Shown one piece after another: positions 47,823-59,640 of a DNA stretch of 64,000 nucleotides. The notes under the pieces are model-generated. The model was not told the origin of the DNA. It searched no databases and was given only the letters and a program-made list of their open reading frames with translations. The stretch covers positions 14,653,182-14,717,181 of the forward strand of contig CM040445.1 of the NCBI GenBank assembly GCA_022749755.1, read 5' to 3'. Position numbers and translations under genes: made by a program. This DNA comes from Azadirachta indica. Lineage: Eukaryota > Streptophyta > Magnoliopsida > Sapindales > Meliaceae. The stretch's first letter is position 1. The number at the start of each line of letters is the position of its first letter.

Positions 47823-50443
47823 GAAGGGGGGAAAGCATGCAGACTAGGTTTTATGAATGAGTGAAAGGGCAGTTCGGTCTGAGATTTAAACTACTTTGAG
47901 TTTCTTAGCATGCAAGTATTTATAATGTCATGCTCATGCCCTTGATCTATAGTTTATGTATAAATTAATTTGTTGGCATCAAGAGATCATAAAATACCAA
48001 GACATTTTCAAAGGAATGCTATTAGCTACAGCTAGCAGCAACGTCTCACTCAATTAATGCAGAAATGATAATGACAGACATTACTACTACCAAACCAAAA
48101 TTAATACTCAGTATATAGCAATTCAACTTAATCTTTTCATGGTATGTGATTTACTTAGAACTAAGAAGGAAGCAACAAGGGTGCTTTCTGACAAAGTATA
48201 CGTCTAAAATGTTGTGTCGTATATAGAAAACCTTTTTATGAGACTATTTAAGCCGAATGTAATGCTTATTTTAATCTTTTTCTCATTCATTTTTTAATCA
48301 TTACTGTTATATTAATTAATTTTAAAATAAAAAAAAATATGTATAACAAAATGAAATTTTATTTTTTTTAAAAAGATTTTGGATATATGTGAGAAACTTT
48401 ACTGATGTCTATCATTATTCAAATTTTATATTATCTGAAAGCATCAAATATGTCTCAAATCATTCAAATTACAAGAACATTTCAATTTAAAATGATTTTG
48501 ATAATTTTATTCTTTTAGTGGTATACTTAATAAAATCAAAGAGATCATCGCCTAATTAAAATTTACTAAAATAAAACTTAATGAGAAATGAAGCTACGAC
48601 TTTGGCTGTTCAAAACTAGAAGCAAAGAATCTTCATGGGCACTTTTCAGCAACTACATTGGCATTTTCCCATCAGTTTTAATTAATTATGCTACCAATAA
48701 GAACATGCTTACTCTTGTGTTTCTTCTCATTACAAAATGGACTTGTCCTTTTTATTATTATTTTTAATAAAAATAAGAATGTTAAGACTTGTGTAAAGAA
48801 CAAAATAGCAAAGAAAAATAGAAATGAAGAAGTTATACCATATATACAAGCCATTTAGGGACTAGTTTTTTTTTTTCTTCTTTTGTCTTTCTTTATATCT
48901 AAATATTGATAAATTTAGTAACTTAATTTACATGATTGCTTGGACAATCTATTATTGGGTATGCCAAACCATACCCATTTAATAATCTGGGTACTTATAA
49001 AATTTCATAATGGATGAAAGGGCTTTTACAACAGTGCTTTTCTGTAAAAGCAAATCAAATTGGTAATTCTAGTAAGAAGCAGACAAGATCAAAGAGAGTC
49101 TCTGTTGGGTCCTTTCGTTTAAACGATTATCAGTTTAATGAAAAACCAAAATAGTCCGTTCTTAACGCCACCCAATTTTAATTTAGAGAAAAAGGATTAA
49201 GCTTATATCATAAATGCTCTTTTACCTGATACCCAAGTGGTGAAATTCCAAGTGATAACTTGTTATATAAGTAGAAGATTTTACTAAAACGGGAATGGAT
49301 TTTTATGTAAGGCAATTGACAGAAATACAAGTTAAAAGTAGTTTTGCTGGTGGATGTTACCAATTCCAGCAGTCCGCGGCAACATTTTCTTCTTGAGTGG
49401 ATTTTGGTCGCAACTATGTTTTCACATTCTGGTGATTTGGTTTGATTGACATGCTCTGCTCTGTGTTGCTGAATTTGAATCTTGAAGCATGGAGTTGAGG
49501 CTATTTTTTCACAATCAAGGCAGATGCTAGATTATCTCTGCTCCTGCATACCTACAAATGTATTCACTCGCCAGAAAAACTGTAATACATTCCCCCTTCG
49601 AAAGTTCTTTTATTGAATACATGCATATGAGAGTTGGTTATTCAAGAAAGGGAACCTCTCTCTCTTAATAAATAAAACATCAAACAGAGAGTTCAGTAGA
49701 AATAGTTCTGCATTTATCAACACTGAACTCAAAATCCCAACACAAACTAACCAACCACGCACCAATGTGCACATGATCTCAATGCAGTCCAAACGAGAAC
49801 TCAAATATTAAGATAGGACATAATGCAAAGAATAAGCTTCTTATCCCTTTTTTATGAAGAGATTGGCACCTGCAAGAAACCAACAGTATAACATATGGAG
49901 ATATTACTGAGAACATCAGATAAACATGATTGACGAACAAATCCTCATGAAAGGTCTCCCAGAGGTCAACTGCTCAATCATTCTGCACCAAATTTAAACC
50001 AACCGACAAGGATAATAAGCCCCAAATATAATGCTAAATGAAATCATACATATAGTTCACAGCCACTTAAGCAATATTGAGTAGAAGACACATAGCAAGA
50101 ACAATTATAACCTGGAAAGCTAAATAAAAAGAACTATGCTTTAAATACAGCACATATTACATTTTACAATTGCTCAAATAATATATCGGTGCAAAAGAGA
50201 AAGAAGAAAGACAAACCAACATTATATACATATTTGAAAATTATTTAGATTCAAAAAATCACAAGAGTACAAAGCAGTCACCGAAACAATCTTATACTCT
50301 CACCAAAATACATATTTAATTACCAGAAAAAATCTAATAATCTTCTTGTAAAAAGATACTCTTTGCAACAGCAGTACCTTCAAATTAAACAACCTAGTAC
50401 TCAATTAAAAACTTTCAAAATCATTTATGACCAAAAGTTAACA
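47823..50443. other. Long intergenic region upstream of the bZIP gene
   Basis: 47823-48200 is the likely bZIP promoter and leader. 48240-49100 is AT-rich. 49320-49600 is less AT-rich and free of stops only over short distances; I do not recognise it. 49800-50443 leads into the 3' end of the RING gene. No supported gene. Confidence 0.4.
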
Positions 50444-51843
50444 TCACAGGCCACGACCAGCTCTTTGGGTCCTCCTCCTCTCATACCCAGCATCATCCGT
50501 AGGCAACTCATATCGACAAACAGGACATGTATTCCTAATCCCTAGCCACGGTAAAATGCAATCCCCATGATACCGATGGGCACAGGGCAACTGCTTTGCT
50601 TTCTCCCCAACACCAATCTCATCCTTACATACCGCACAGAGTGCATTATTACTGTCCACATCATTTTGAGTCAAAACCACCACAGGAAGATTCTCCACAA
50701 CAGATTTTGAGGCTGGAGGCCGCCTATCCAGGCGTTCTCATTCTCGGCAAATTGACCAAACAACATCTCATACTCTGCAGTATGAATAAAATCATCATGC
50801 TCACCAAAAAGAGGTTCAATATTGTCGATCTCAGGGTTTGTTTCCAAATTATTAGCATTCAACAAAACTTCCCACTCTAAATTCCCAAGTCCTCCTACCC
50901 TTTCTACGCTAGCAACATCCTCTGGGGCAATCATGGGTGAAATGGAGACTGAAATCGAATTCCCATCATCATTATCATCAATAAACATGTTTAAAACCTC
51001 CCTCTCATCGACACGACTATCAACTTCCTCCCACTCAAAATCTTCATTGGTTTCTCTATTATCCTCCAATTGGAGTGAATCCCAACAAAGAGGGATGCTT
51101 GTTACATCATCATGATCATCTTCATGGACATACTCATCACCAGAATGCAAAGCTAAATCCCCCAACGCAATTTCGTTCTCATTTTCATTTACATTTACAT
51201 TTTCATCATCAGAATCTGAATCCGACCCAAAACCAATAACCCGAAGACCTGTGGACCCCACTTCGCCGGAAACCCTCTTCTCAACGAAGAAATCATCCTC
51301 GTCGTCATTAGCAATGTAATCAATAAAAAAACCACCATTATTATTATTATTGCCAGTACCAACGTTGCCAAGATGGTTATTCCTATCGGTACTACTATTA
51401 GCAGTTTCACGACTATTCAAAACACCAAACCCTAACCCTAGACCGAAATCAAGGTCCAAATGACCTATTTCACAATTCCCTTCACTAACACCGAAAACCG
51501 AATCATTTAACGGATCCGATTCCGAGATCAAAGAAGAAGTAGTATCACCGTTAAGTACCTGAGACTGCTCCACGCGTTGTTGAAAAAGATCCATGACGAA
51601 ATTGACTTGGTTCTCGCGGCGATCGAAGAGATCTGGGCCGTGAGCTATCAAGGAACCCGATTCAGACACGCCATCGGAGAAATGAACGGCGGATTGGCGG
51701 TGCGGATCGGATGGGACTGACAATTCGGGATCATCGGAGTAGAGGTCAAAATCCGGGTGGGACCAGCAGGGGAGACAGTCTAGGGTTAGGATTTCATCCT
51801 CTATTTCGTGATGAACGTGAGGGTAAGAGGAAACCTGCGCCAT
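50444..51843 (-). pseudogene. RING-H2 E3 ubiquitin ligase gene with a single-base frameshift
   Basis: Without the break this would encode about 466 residues. The first ~375 residues (51843 down to about 50725) are acidic and low in order, start MAQVSSYPHV, and include Asp/Glu/Asn-rich runs as in other plant RING-H2 ligases. The frame then shifts near 50716-50727: the first frame runs on for about 17 unrelated codons and stops at 50671, while the next frame reads RRPPASKSVVENLPVVVL and then a complete C3H2C3 RING (CAVC-x14-CAHRYHGDC-x10-CPVC) to the stop at 50444. RPP.SKS.V-NLP directly before the RING is the usual order in this family, and there is no room for an intron, so one base is missing here. 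It may be a sequencing or assembly error, a natural null allele or a young pseudogene. The ATG at 51843 is the first true ATG. Confidence 0.85.
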
Positions 51844-52856
51844 TCTTTTCAATTTTCGTCTGAAAAATAGGAGAAAGAAAATTAACAGAAGCCGTTCGGT
51901 TCAGATTTTCTAAGTGATTGATTGTCAGGTGAAGATGTTGGTGGCTTTGAGACGAGAGGTTTGCTAGGTGTGCATTTACGTATATCTCCTTGCCAAGGTA
52001 AGTCGAGCGGTCTATTTTTGGTTGGGGACTTTTTTGTCTTTACGTTATGGTTGCTGTCGTCGTTTCAAATTTTCTAACCATATTTTCCTGCGACGTTTGT
52101 GCCTATTTTATCTAAATTTTAAATTTTGAATCACTCGTTTAGCTTTTATTTTCTATATGAATTGGAGTTCCGATCCAATTCGAAGCGATCCGAACCGACC
52201 CATTCAAACTTTCCCCAACCGCACGGTCATGAGTTTTACTTCCACGTCATTTTTATTTTACACTGGTTTTTGTCTTGTCATTTCAAAAATTTTATAGAAA
52301 TAAATAAATTTGTTTAATATTTATATCTTTTAATTAATTATTCTAAAAATCATAAATATTTTATCATGCAATTAATAAATACTATTTATTTTAAAATACT
52401 AAATCTTTTATAGTAAATACCAAAAATTTAAAATAACATTTAAAATTCATCAAATTGTTGTACTTATTATACTAGTTAAGAATCATAAAAATTTATCATT
52501 CAGACAATATAAAAAATTATCTTAAAAATTTATTATGACACATTACATGTTTAGGTAGTATAAATGTATCCTATGCATATTCAACAAATACTTATTGCAC
52601 ATGCGTTGAGTTTAAAATTATTCAATTTTGATAAAGACAATTATGATTAATAATAATAATAATAATAACAATAATATAAAAGATCATCATTGTTAAGTGA
52701 GAAATTTACTTTTCAATCGGCTTTAAAATACATAATTACAGAACCTAATTTTGCACTTCATTTTGTACACTAGATTCTATCTCTACCATGCATTGCAAAT
52801 GTTTATGATCCGAAAAAAAAAAAAAAAAAAAAATTTCTGTTGTGTTGCCGAAGTAA
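51844..52856. other. Promoter region of the RING gene and 3' flank of the Ctf4-like gene
   Basis: 51844-52110 is the 5' leader and promoter of the RING gene, with moderate G and C content. 52250-52700 is very AT-rich with (AAT)n near 52650-52665. An A run of about 20 bases at 52813-52833 precedes the Ctf4-like stop. No further gene. Confidence 0.5.
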
Positions 52857-55800
52857 TCACTTGATTGATGACTTGAAAAATGGATTAGACGGACGCTGAG
52901 GATGCGCTTGATTTACTTCCCCAGCCTTGTCAACTTTTTCCTGATTGTTCGATGACTTCAACAACAATGCATTATTCACTGTTCCAGCATTTGTAGCTTC
53001 TGTATTCTTGAACTCCCTGTTGGCATTCTGGTTTTTATATGTTGATTCATTGCCAAGCTTAACTACCTCTGGGGATTTGTCTTTCTTTTTGAACATGGGT
53101 ACTGATAGTTTTACTGATGAGGGTGGAATAACAGGTTCTGATATTTCACTTTTTTCAGTTGAAGCTGAGGACTTGCTGAATGCTGCAGCATCACCTCTGC
53201 CTGACACACTATTGTTTGTGTTCAAATAGGACGTATTTGGGGCCTCCTTGGTTTCATTGAGCAATCTTTCCTGTTATTCCATTAAAAAGGGTAAGCAGCA
53301 GCGACAAAAACAAAAATGCAAATGATGCATTACTTAGAAATAAAGAGATCAAGCACCTTGTTTATTGTTAAAGACTTATTACCTCAAGTATGTTGTTGAA
53401 CCTTTCTGCCAAATTTGGGAGCTTCAGCTTAGTGACGAGCTTTATCGCACCCTGCATTGATTTTTCCAGAGATAGAAGCTTCACAAGTTCGGTAGCCCTC
53501 ACAAGCTTGTCACCTGAAAATCATTACAAATGTGGCTACCTCCTTAGAAATTTTCATCTTTTCACAATTTAGATTACATTGAGGGGTAAAGGATTAGAAA
53601 GCCATTATGTATTTCCATTCATTTAGACTCACCATTGCAGCAAGATGCAATAAGCCTCAAGATGCATCTATCTTGAGCTGCTTCTATATTGAAAGACTCA
53701 TCGTCAAGCAAACTGGTGTCCAAACCAACATCTGCCATTTCTTCCATTCTTTTTTGAATCTGCAAGTGCAAACATATAACATTTTTATCAAACGATTGGC
53801 AACATTAACAACATTCTCTATAACCTTCAAAAGGGATGAAAACATAAAGAAAAATAAACAGAAAGAGGCAATCCTTTCACAAACACAAATATTGACATGA
53901 CAATTGACAAGCTCAATAGCTTGCGTGACAGAAAGTTTAACAGCTAAGAAATTGGTAGGAGAAATAAACCTGCAAAATATGAAAATTGTTCAGCATGAAC
54001 TCATTTTCAAGGGCTTCAGCTCCAAGATCTGAGGATGCCAGTGGAAATTTAAGATCTAGCAGAGTGAGCACTGGTTTGGGCATAACCTGTAAAGGGGAAA
54101 AACATTCACGAAATGATTGATAAAAGTGAGAAGTAGAAAGAGTGGAGGCTTTATAACCTATCCTACCTGTGGGAATGAGTCAGGATTTTTACAGACAATA
54201 CAAAACAACTTGCTTGCATTCAAGCCAACAATCCAATAGTTATCATCTGACTTTTTCTCTTTACTGGCACTGCATGACAGAACTTTATTATGGCAAAGCA
54301 GAAATCTATAAAGAAATAATATAAACAATTGACAACTTTAGACAGAAATCTGGAACCTGAAGAGTGGGAGCCAGCTGCCACCATAGAGATCTGTAAAAGT
54401 CCTCAAAACCCCCTACAGATTTATTCACCAACTTAGATTCAAATCTTTGTGGTCATGATGAAATAGGAGAACAAAGCAGATCATACCTTAGAGTCATATG
54501 AACTCAATTGACCCTCTTCACTAAATCCAAACCATGTAAGCTGTGAACCAGGAGTTAATGGAAGCCGTCGTTTCAAGGGCTGGGTTCCCTTAGCTATGTT
54601 GAATACTCTAAACTCTAGCATCTGCATTTTTTTTTGTTTCAAAGGAAAAATACAAGCTCGTTTATTACTTTTTAACAAATGACAAATGCTTGGAGATAAA
54701 GAAAGCAGTAATTGACTGGAACTGTGTCTCACAGATTAACAATTTCTTTGCAAGCTGAGAATTAGCTGGTTTATTTTATTCAGAAAGTTTTAAGAAGTGA
54801 AAATGCACCATTCAATTTAGTGATGTTATTGGTTGTGTACATGTTACTGACTTGATGCCAGCTGAGTGGAATAGCCTTGAGATAATTAGCCCCATAGGGA
54901 TATTAAAGTCAGACCTGATCATTTGATGCAAGACAATCAGAAACATGAGTGACAACTGCAAGTTGATCTTGGAAGCCTGATGCAGTCACCACAGGCCCAT
55001 CAAGGGATAGAACATGTCTCTGCAAAGAAATGAGTTTAGCAAAATAGATAAAGCAACTAAAACCGATAATCATTGCAAAGCAAGAAGATTTGGAGACAGG
55101 AATGACAGAATGGAATTACAGCAAATCGGAATTACAGCTACACAAAATGAGTTTTATAGCATAATCAGCTGCGCAACTCATTACTGTATTGTTTATTATC
55201 TGAAATCTTTAGCTCTTGTTTTAATGTGGAAGTGCCGCAAATAATAATTATGTATTTGTAGAATTTGCCATCAGATGATGATAATGAACTTTCAGAGGAA
55301 TATAGATAATCTATAGAGGAATTCTCTTTTCTGGTTTAGTTTCAAGTATCCCAATTAATTTTTCATGTATGTAAACTGAAAATAAATGAATAAATAATAA
55401 AATTAAAAGTTTCACCAGTTTCTTCTTGGTGCCATTTTTCAACTCACTTATTGAACCAAAGTTCCTCAACGTTAAATTAATAAGGAAAATCTTGGCTTCA
55501 GAATCTACAATGCAAAACAGTCAATTCAGCAAAAAAAAAAAAAAAAAAAAAAACTTTGCAACAAAGTTTTAAAACATTACTTTGGCATGAGCATATAGGC
55601 AGAAATTTAGACTGCACAGCGGTGGACCATACACGTATGTCTTGAAAATGTCACTCATCATTATACACAAACTTTTGTGATGTTTGTATTACAAACCTGC
55701 AAACCACCCTCGGTAAAGATGCGGAGAAAATTAAGACTTGTAATTGCAGCCACCCAAGATGTGCCAAGTGCCACAACCTTGACTTCTTCGCCTTCAAACC

Positions 55801-58655
55801 GCATAGACCACTGTGTTTGCAATATGCATCAAAAGTCAGATACAGATAAATTTCATGCTCATGCCAGAAGGAAGTGCATAATTTTTGGAGACAAGTATTT
55901 CCATATCTAAATTACCAGAATAAAATTAAACAATCAAAACAAAATATAGAAAATGAGAATATCTAACCTCACTGTTATTTGCCCAACTGCTAAATGGACG
56001 ATACATGAGACTACTCATGTTCTTCTCACCCTTGCAAGGATTTGCAAATACACTTCCATTTTCATTTAATGCAGCCATTGTGAATCCAAAATAATCGGTC
56101 ATTGACGGGACTCGTGGACCTCTGCCAGTGTCATGAAAGTCTATCTACGTTCAAGAAACAACAAACTCTCAGTACGGAGTACAAGAAACCCAAATTGCTC
56201 ATACTCCTGATTAATGAACTTGATTCCAAATTTCCAAATACAGTGGCAGATTAATGTTGAAGAAACTATCCCTCAAAAAACCAAGAGAAATTAGAAACAA
56301 GGATTAATGGAAGCCAAGGATTAAGAAGAGCTTATTTACCTCTATATGGGAATATCCATCATGTTCCATTGTAGTTATAGTTCCAAGCATATTGTAACAC
56401 AAGAAGCGCCTCTTTCCAGGCTGGACAGGAGTAGCACCTGGCTGAAAAGCCTCCTGCATACTTGTCCTAGCAGATGTTCTTGTACTTCTTGGTCCATTTC
56501 TTTTCTCGAAGTGTTCCTTGTGAGTAGAATATGCCTTTTTCCTGGAAGTCCTTGGAAAAACATCCAACTCATCACTAACATCCTCATCCAGATCCTCTTC
56601 AAATATAGACTGTTTCCTTAATCTCTTTCGGTTAGGTAGTTCAGATTCACCCTGGCTGTCTTCTCCAAGATCACTTAAACTGCCAGACACACTAGGCTCT
56701 TGCTCCTCCTCATCAAACAAAAGGAGCCCATTATTGTTCTTTGATCGACTAGGAATATCTTCTGTAGGAGATTTCATAGATGAAGGAACAACTGATTCCC
56801 ACATGCCATATTTTCCTGTAACATCAATTATAGCCAATGCGTTGCCAATGGGCTTCCATGCCATACAACATATTCTATCATCAAATTTTTGTCTGTCAAT
56901 ATCCAACTTCTTGTCAACATCCCATATTAGAATTTGCCGATCCAAACTAGAAGTAGCCATGTATTTGCCATTAGGTGACCAAGACATGAAACATATAGGC
57001 TGCACATGATCACCTCTTAATGAAAATAGCTTTTCAGCCGTGTCTCTATCATACATCACCACATCGTTTTTCAAACCTGGGACAGCTAAGGTCTCCCCAT
57101 CAGGACTCCAGCTAAGTACGTTCATGACAGAAAGGTCAGAACCTGTATCAGGAGCAATGCCTTTAAGGGTATGTAATACTATTCCAGACTGGAGTTCCCA
57201 GTAGAAAACAGTTCCAATTGAATCAATTGATGCCAAGTATTCACTATTGGGGTCAAAAGCTAAACCAGTGACAGGTCCTTTATGTCCTTTGAGAACCCTT
57301 GCAATTGATCCATCAATTGTATTAATAAGCTTAATTCCTTCATCATCTCCAGCAGCCGCCAAAATGCTCCCTGATTTATTAAAAGCAAGAACACGAATTG
57401 GCAGTGTAAACCTGGTAATATTAGTCTGAAATTCTCCACCTGACAAAAATGATCCAAAATATGGATTAGAGTTTATCCCTAAAACCATTATACTGCAAGA
57501 CAATTGGACGTAAGGCAGAATTCAGGCAGACAACTAAGGTAAGTATACCAACAGTCCAAGGGATTTAGGACAAAATTATGGCAAGTACAATCAGGAAGAA
57601 ACAGGCTTCCAATGCGAACTACCAAAGAGTAACTTTCATGAAGAATTATAGGGCAGCAAAATCTCATGGAACCAAAACATCTGAGTCACACAGAGTGAGT
57701 CCAACTGCACATCTCAAAGTTGTTATTAAGAATCATATTCTTATTTATGAGTACAGCATAGAATAAACACATGTTGTGCCATAAAACCAGTGCATCCAAC
57801 AGAAACTTCCATTTGGGTTTGTAACATTTCATAGCTTTCAGAACATTTACGGTGCATGTGAGAGTGCTTTTCTACTAAAATGCTTTCAACAAAAACAGTT
57901 AACAATTGCTTTTATTAAAAAGCATGGATCAAATTCATCTCCAGAAAACACTTATGGATTTTTTGACAAGAAAAGTCTTTATCAAAAAATCACTTATTTA
58001 AGTGTTTTTCTTCATTTCAGCCAAGCTCTATAAAATAAACACAGAATGACTTCCACCATTTTGAAGACATTTGTGGAGCGCTGAAAGCACCACCAAACCA
58101 AACTATTAAAATAACATAAAATCAGGAAACCTAAACTTATGAATAAATTAAATAAATCAGTAAATCGTTCAAAAACCAGAATTACATTCAAACGCTGGGT
58201 TATGTATAAAATTTACAACATCTTTGGTTGAAACTTGAAAGACTCAATTTTTTTTTTCCCATAAAATAACAAAACTATTAAATCAACATAAAATCAGGAA
58301 ACCTAAACTTATGAATAAATTAAATAAATCAGTAAATCGCTCAAAAGCCAGGAGACAAAAGTAAGCAAACGTTACTAGCAAACTTGTAGAGCTTGACGGA
58401 GTGATCGATAGATCCAGAGGCAAGACAAGTGGAATTGGGGCTGAGAGCCAAGGCAGTGACGCCATCCCGATGGTGGCGCAATATCTTTGGCGGATTTGAA
58501 GGGAGGAGAGGGTCGTGAATGGAGATCGTTGTTTCTGAAGATGAGGCCGTCACTAAGTGATGAGCTTGGTTGTCCCACAAAATCGAGCAGAACGAACCAT
58601 TGCTACTGGAGCTCGACTTGTGTGCTTCTCTTAGCTTCAATGACCGAACTTTCAT
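52857..58655 (-). CDS. EOL1: Ctf4 / WDHD1 (AND-1) homolog, EOL1-type, 12 exons
   Basis: Replisome hub that links the CMG helicase to polymerase alpha; Arabidopsis EOL1 (At3g42660) also helps PRC2/LHP1 keep H3K27me3 through replication. Exons (5' to 3'): 58655-58376, 57439-56340, 56144-55968, 55810-55697, 55019-54915, 54621-54487, 54412-54357, 54269-54167, 54086-53970, 53759-53633, 53513-53383, 53270-52857. All GT-AG; 2859 bases make one frame of 952 residues. Residues about 15-300 are WD40 repeats (HHRDGVTALALSPN, GHKGPVTGLAFDPN, CFMSWSPNGKYMATSS, ILIWDVD); 300-400 is an acidic/Lys-rich linker; about 400-700 is the SepB/WDHD1 second propeller (DYFGFTMAALNENG, MRFEGEEVKVVALG); 700-815 is helical; 816-952 is a Ser/Lys/Asn-rich tail without an HMG box, as expected for plants. 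Two E2F-like sites lie upstream. Confidence 0.92.
58101..58352. repeat. Direct duplication of ~80 bp inside intron 1 of the Ctf4-like gene
   Basis: AACATAAAATCAGGAAACCT and the following ~60 bases occur at about 58112-58180 and again at about 58286-58352. The second copy ends about 20 bases before the exon 1 donor. Only a few bases differ, so the copy is recent. Confidence 0.8.
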
Positions 58656-58755
58656 GGTGGCCGTTACAGTTGTTTGGCTCTCAAATGAGTTACTTAGGGT
58701 TTTTCTGGCTGTTTTTGCTTTAGTTTATCCCAGCGTTTGGATCTGGTTTTGGGTT

Positions 58756-58767
58756 TTTGGCGGGAAA
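58756..58767 (-). promoter_or_regulatory. E2F binding site upstream of the Ctf4-like gene
   Basis: TTTGGCGGGAAA on the plus strand (TTTCCCGCCAAA on the minus strand), a canonical E2F/DP site, about 100 bases upstream of the ATG. E2F drives S-phase expression of replication genes in plants, which fits a Ctf4 homolog. Confidence 0.72.
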
Positions 58768-58786
58768 TTTGGCGACGCTGTTTGGA

Positions 58787-58796
58787 TTTCGCGGGA
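58787..58796 (-). promoter_or_regulatory. Second E2F-like site upstream of the Ctf4-like gene
   Basis: TTTCGCGGGA, matching the E2F core TTTSGCGS, lies 20 bases beyond the first site. Paired sites at this distance from the start are usual in replication gene promoters. Confidence 0.55.
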
Positions 58797-58929
58797 GGGG
58801 AAGGATAAAAGGATTTTGACTGAAGCATTTTTCCGTTTTTAGAGTGAACCGAAATACACCGCACTTCATTCCTAAATACACCCACCTCGATTGCACCTCG
58901 TTTTACAGGAGTAAAGATGTTTGAGCCCA

Positions 58930-59640
58930 TTAGGCAACTAAAGTTAAAGAAGGTTTGGGCTTACAATGAATCAGCTATAGAAAAATATCATCGGCTATTG
59001 TTGGAAATGGATTTTTGAGCCCACGAAGCTTTTTAAAGGTCAATATGGTCATTTTAGTAATTTACAAAAATATCTTAATATTGTGTTGGCCGAAATAAAC
59101 AACTGTAAAAACAAAAAAAAAAAAATGAGTAATGCTAAAATTCCCAAAATTTATCCCACAAAGTGCATCTCAAATGACATTGCAAATAAGGCAACATTCA
59201 TCTATTGGATAATGAATTTTTATAAGGTCCAAGATTATTTATTACAATGAATTAACACTACTTTATTTGTTATGTTATTTGAGATACAAATTTTAGGATA
59301 ATTTTTGGATGTCTAGCATTAGTTACGGAAAATTAGCTAGAGCATATTGGTAATTTTTTAAAATGATATTTTTAAAAATTATAAAAAATAATATTTATAT
59401 GAATTAAAAACGTGATTGGTAGTGTTTATTAAAACTAATTTTTTAAAATAAAAAATAACGAAAACATTTTTTATACTGTTTTACAAATGAGTAGTGTAGT
59501 TATTTTGAGAAAAAATATAATTAATTTTGACATTTCAATTCTTAAAATGGTGAGAAATTTTAAAATTAAAATTTTCAACCTCTTAGAATCACTACAATTA
59601 AATGTCTCTCGATGGATTAGGTTATAAATTATTGAGCAAA
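58930..59640. other. Intergenic spacer upstream of the Ctf4-like gene
   Basis: AT-rich, with no recognisable gene. The GC-richer promoter ends at about 58930, where the sequence changes character. Confidence 0.4.

Noticed and set aside
57835..58100. Possible MITE in intron 1 of the Ctf4-like gene, with AGTGCTTTT-type motifs also seen near 2990-3110
   Set aside because: The motifs are short and low-complexity, and I could not define terminal inverted repeats.
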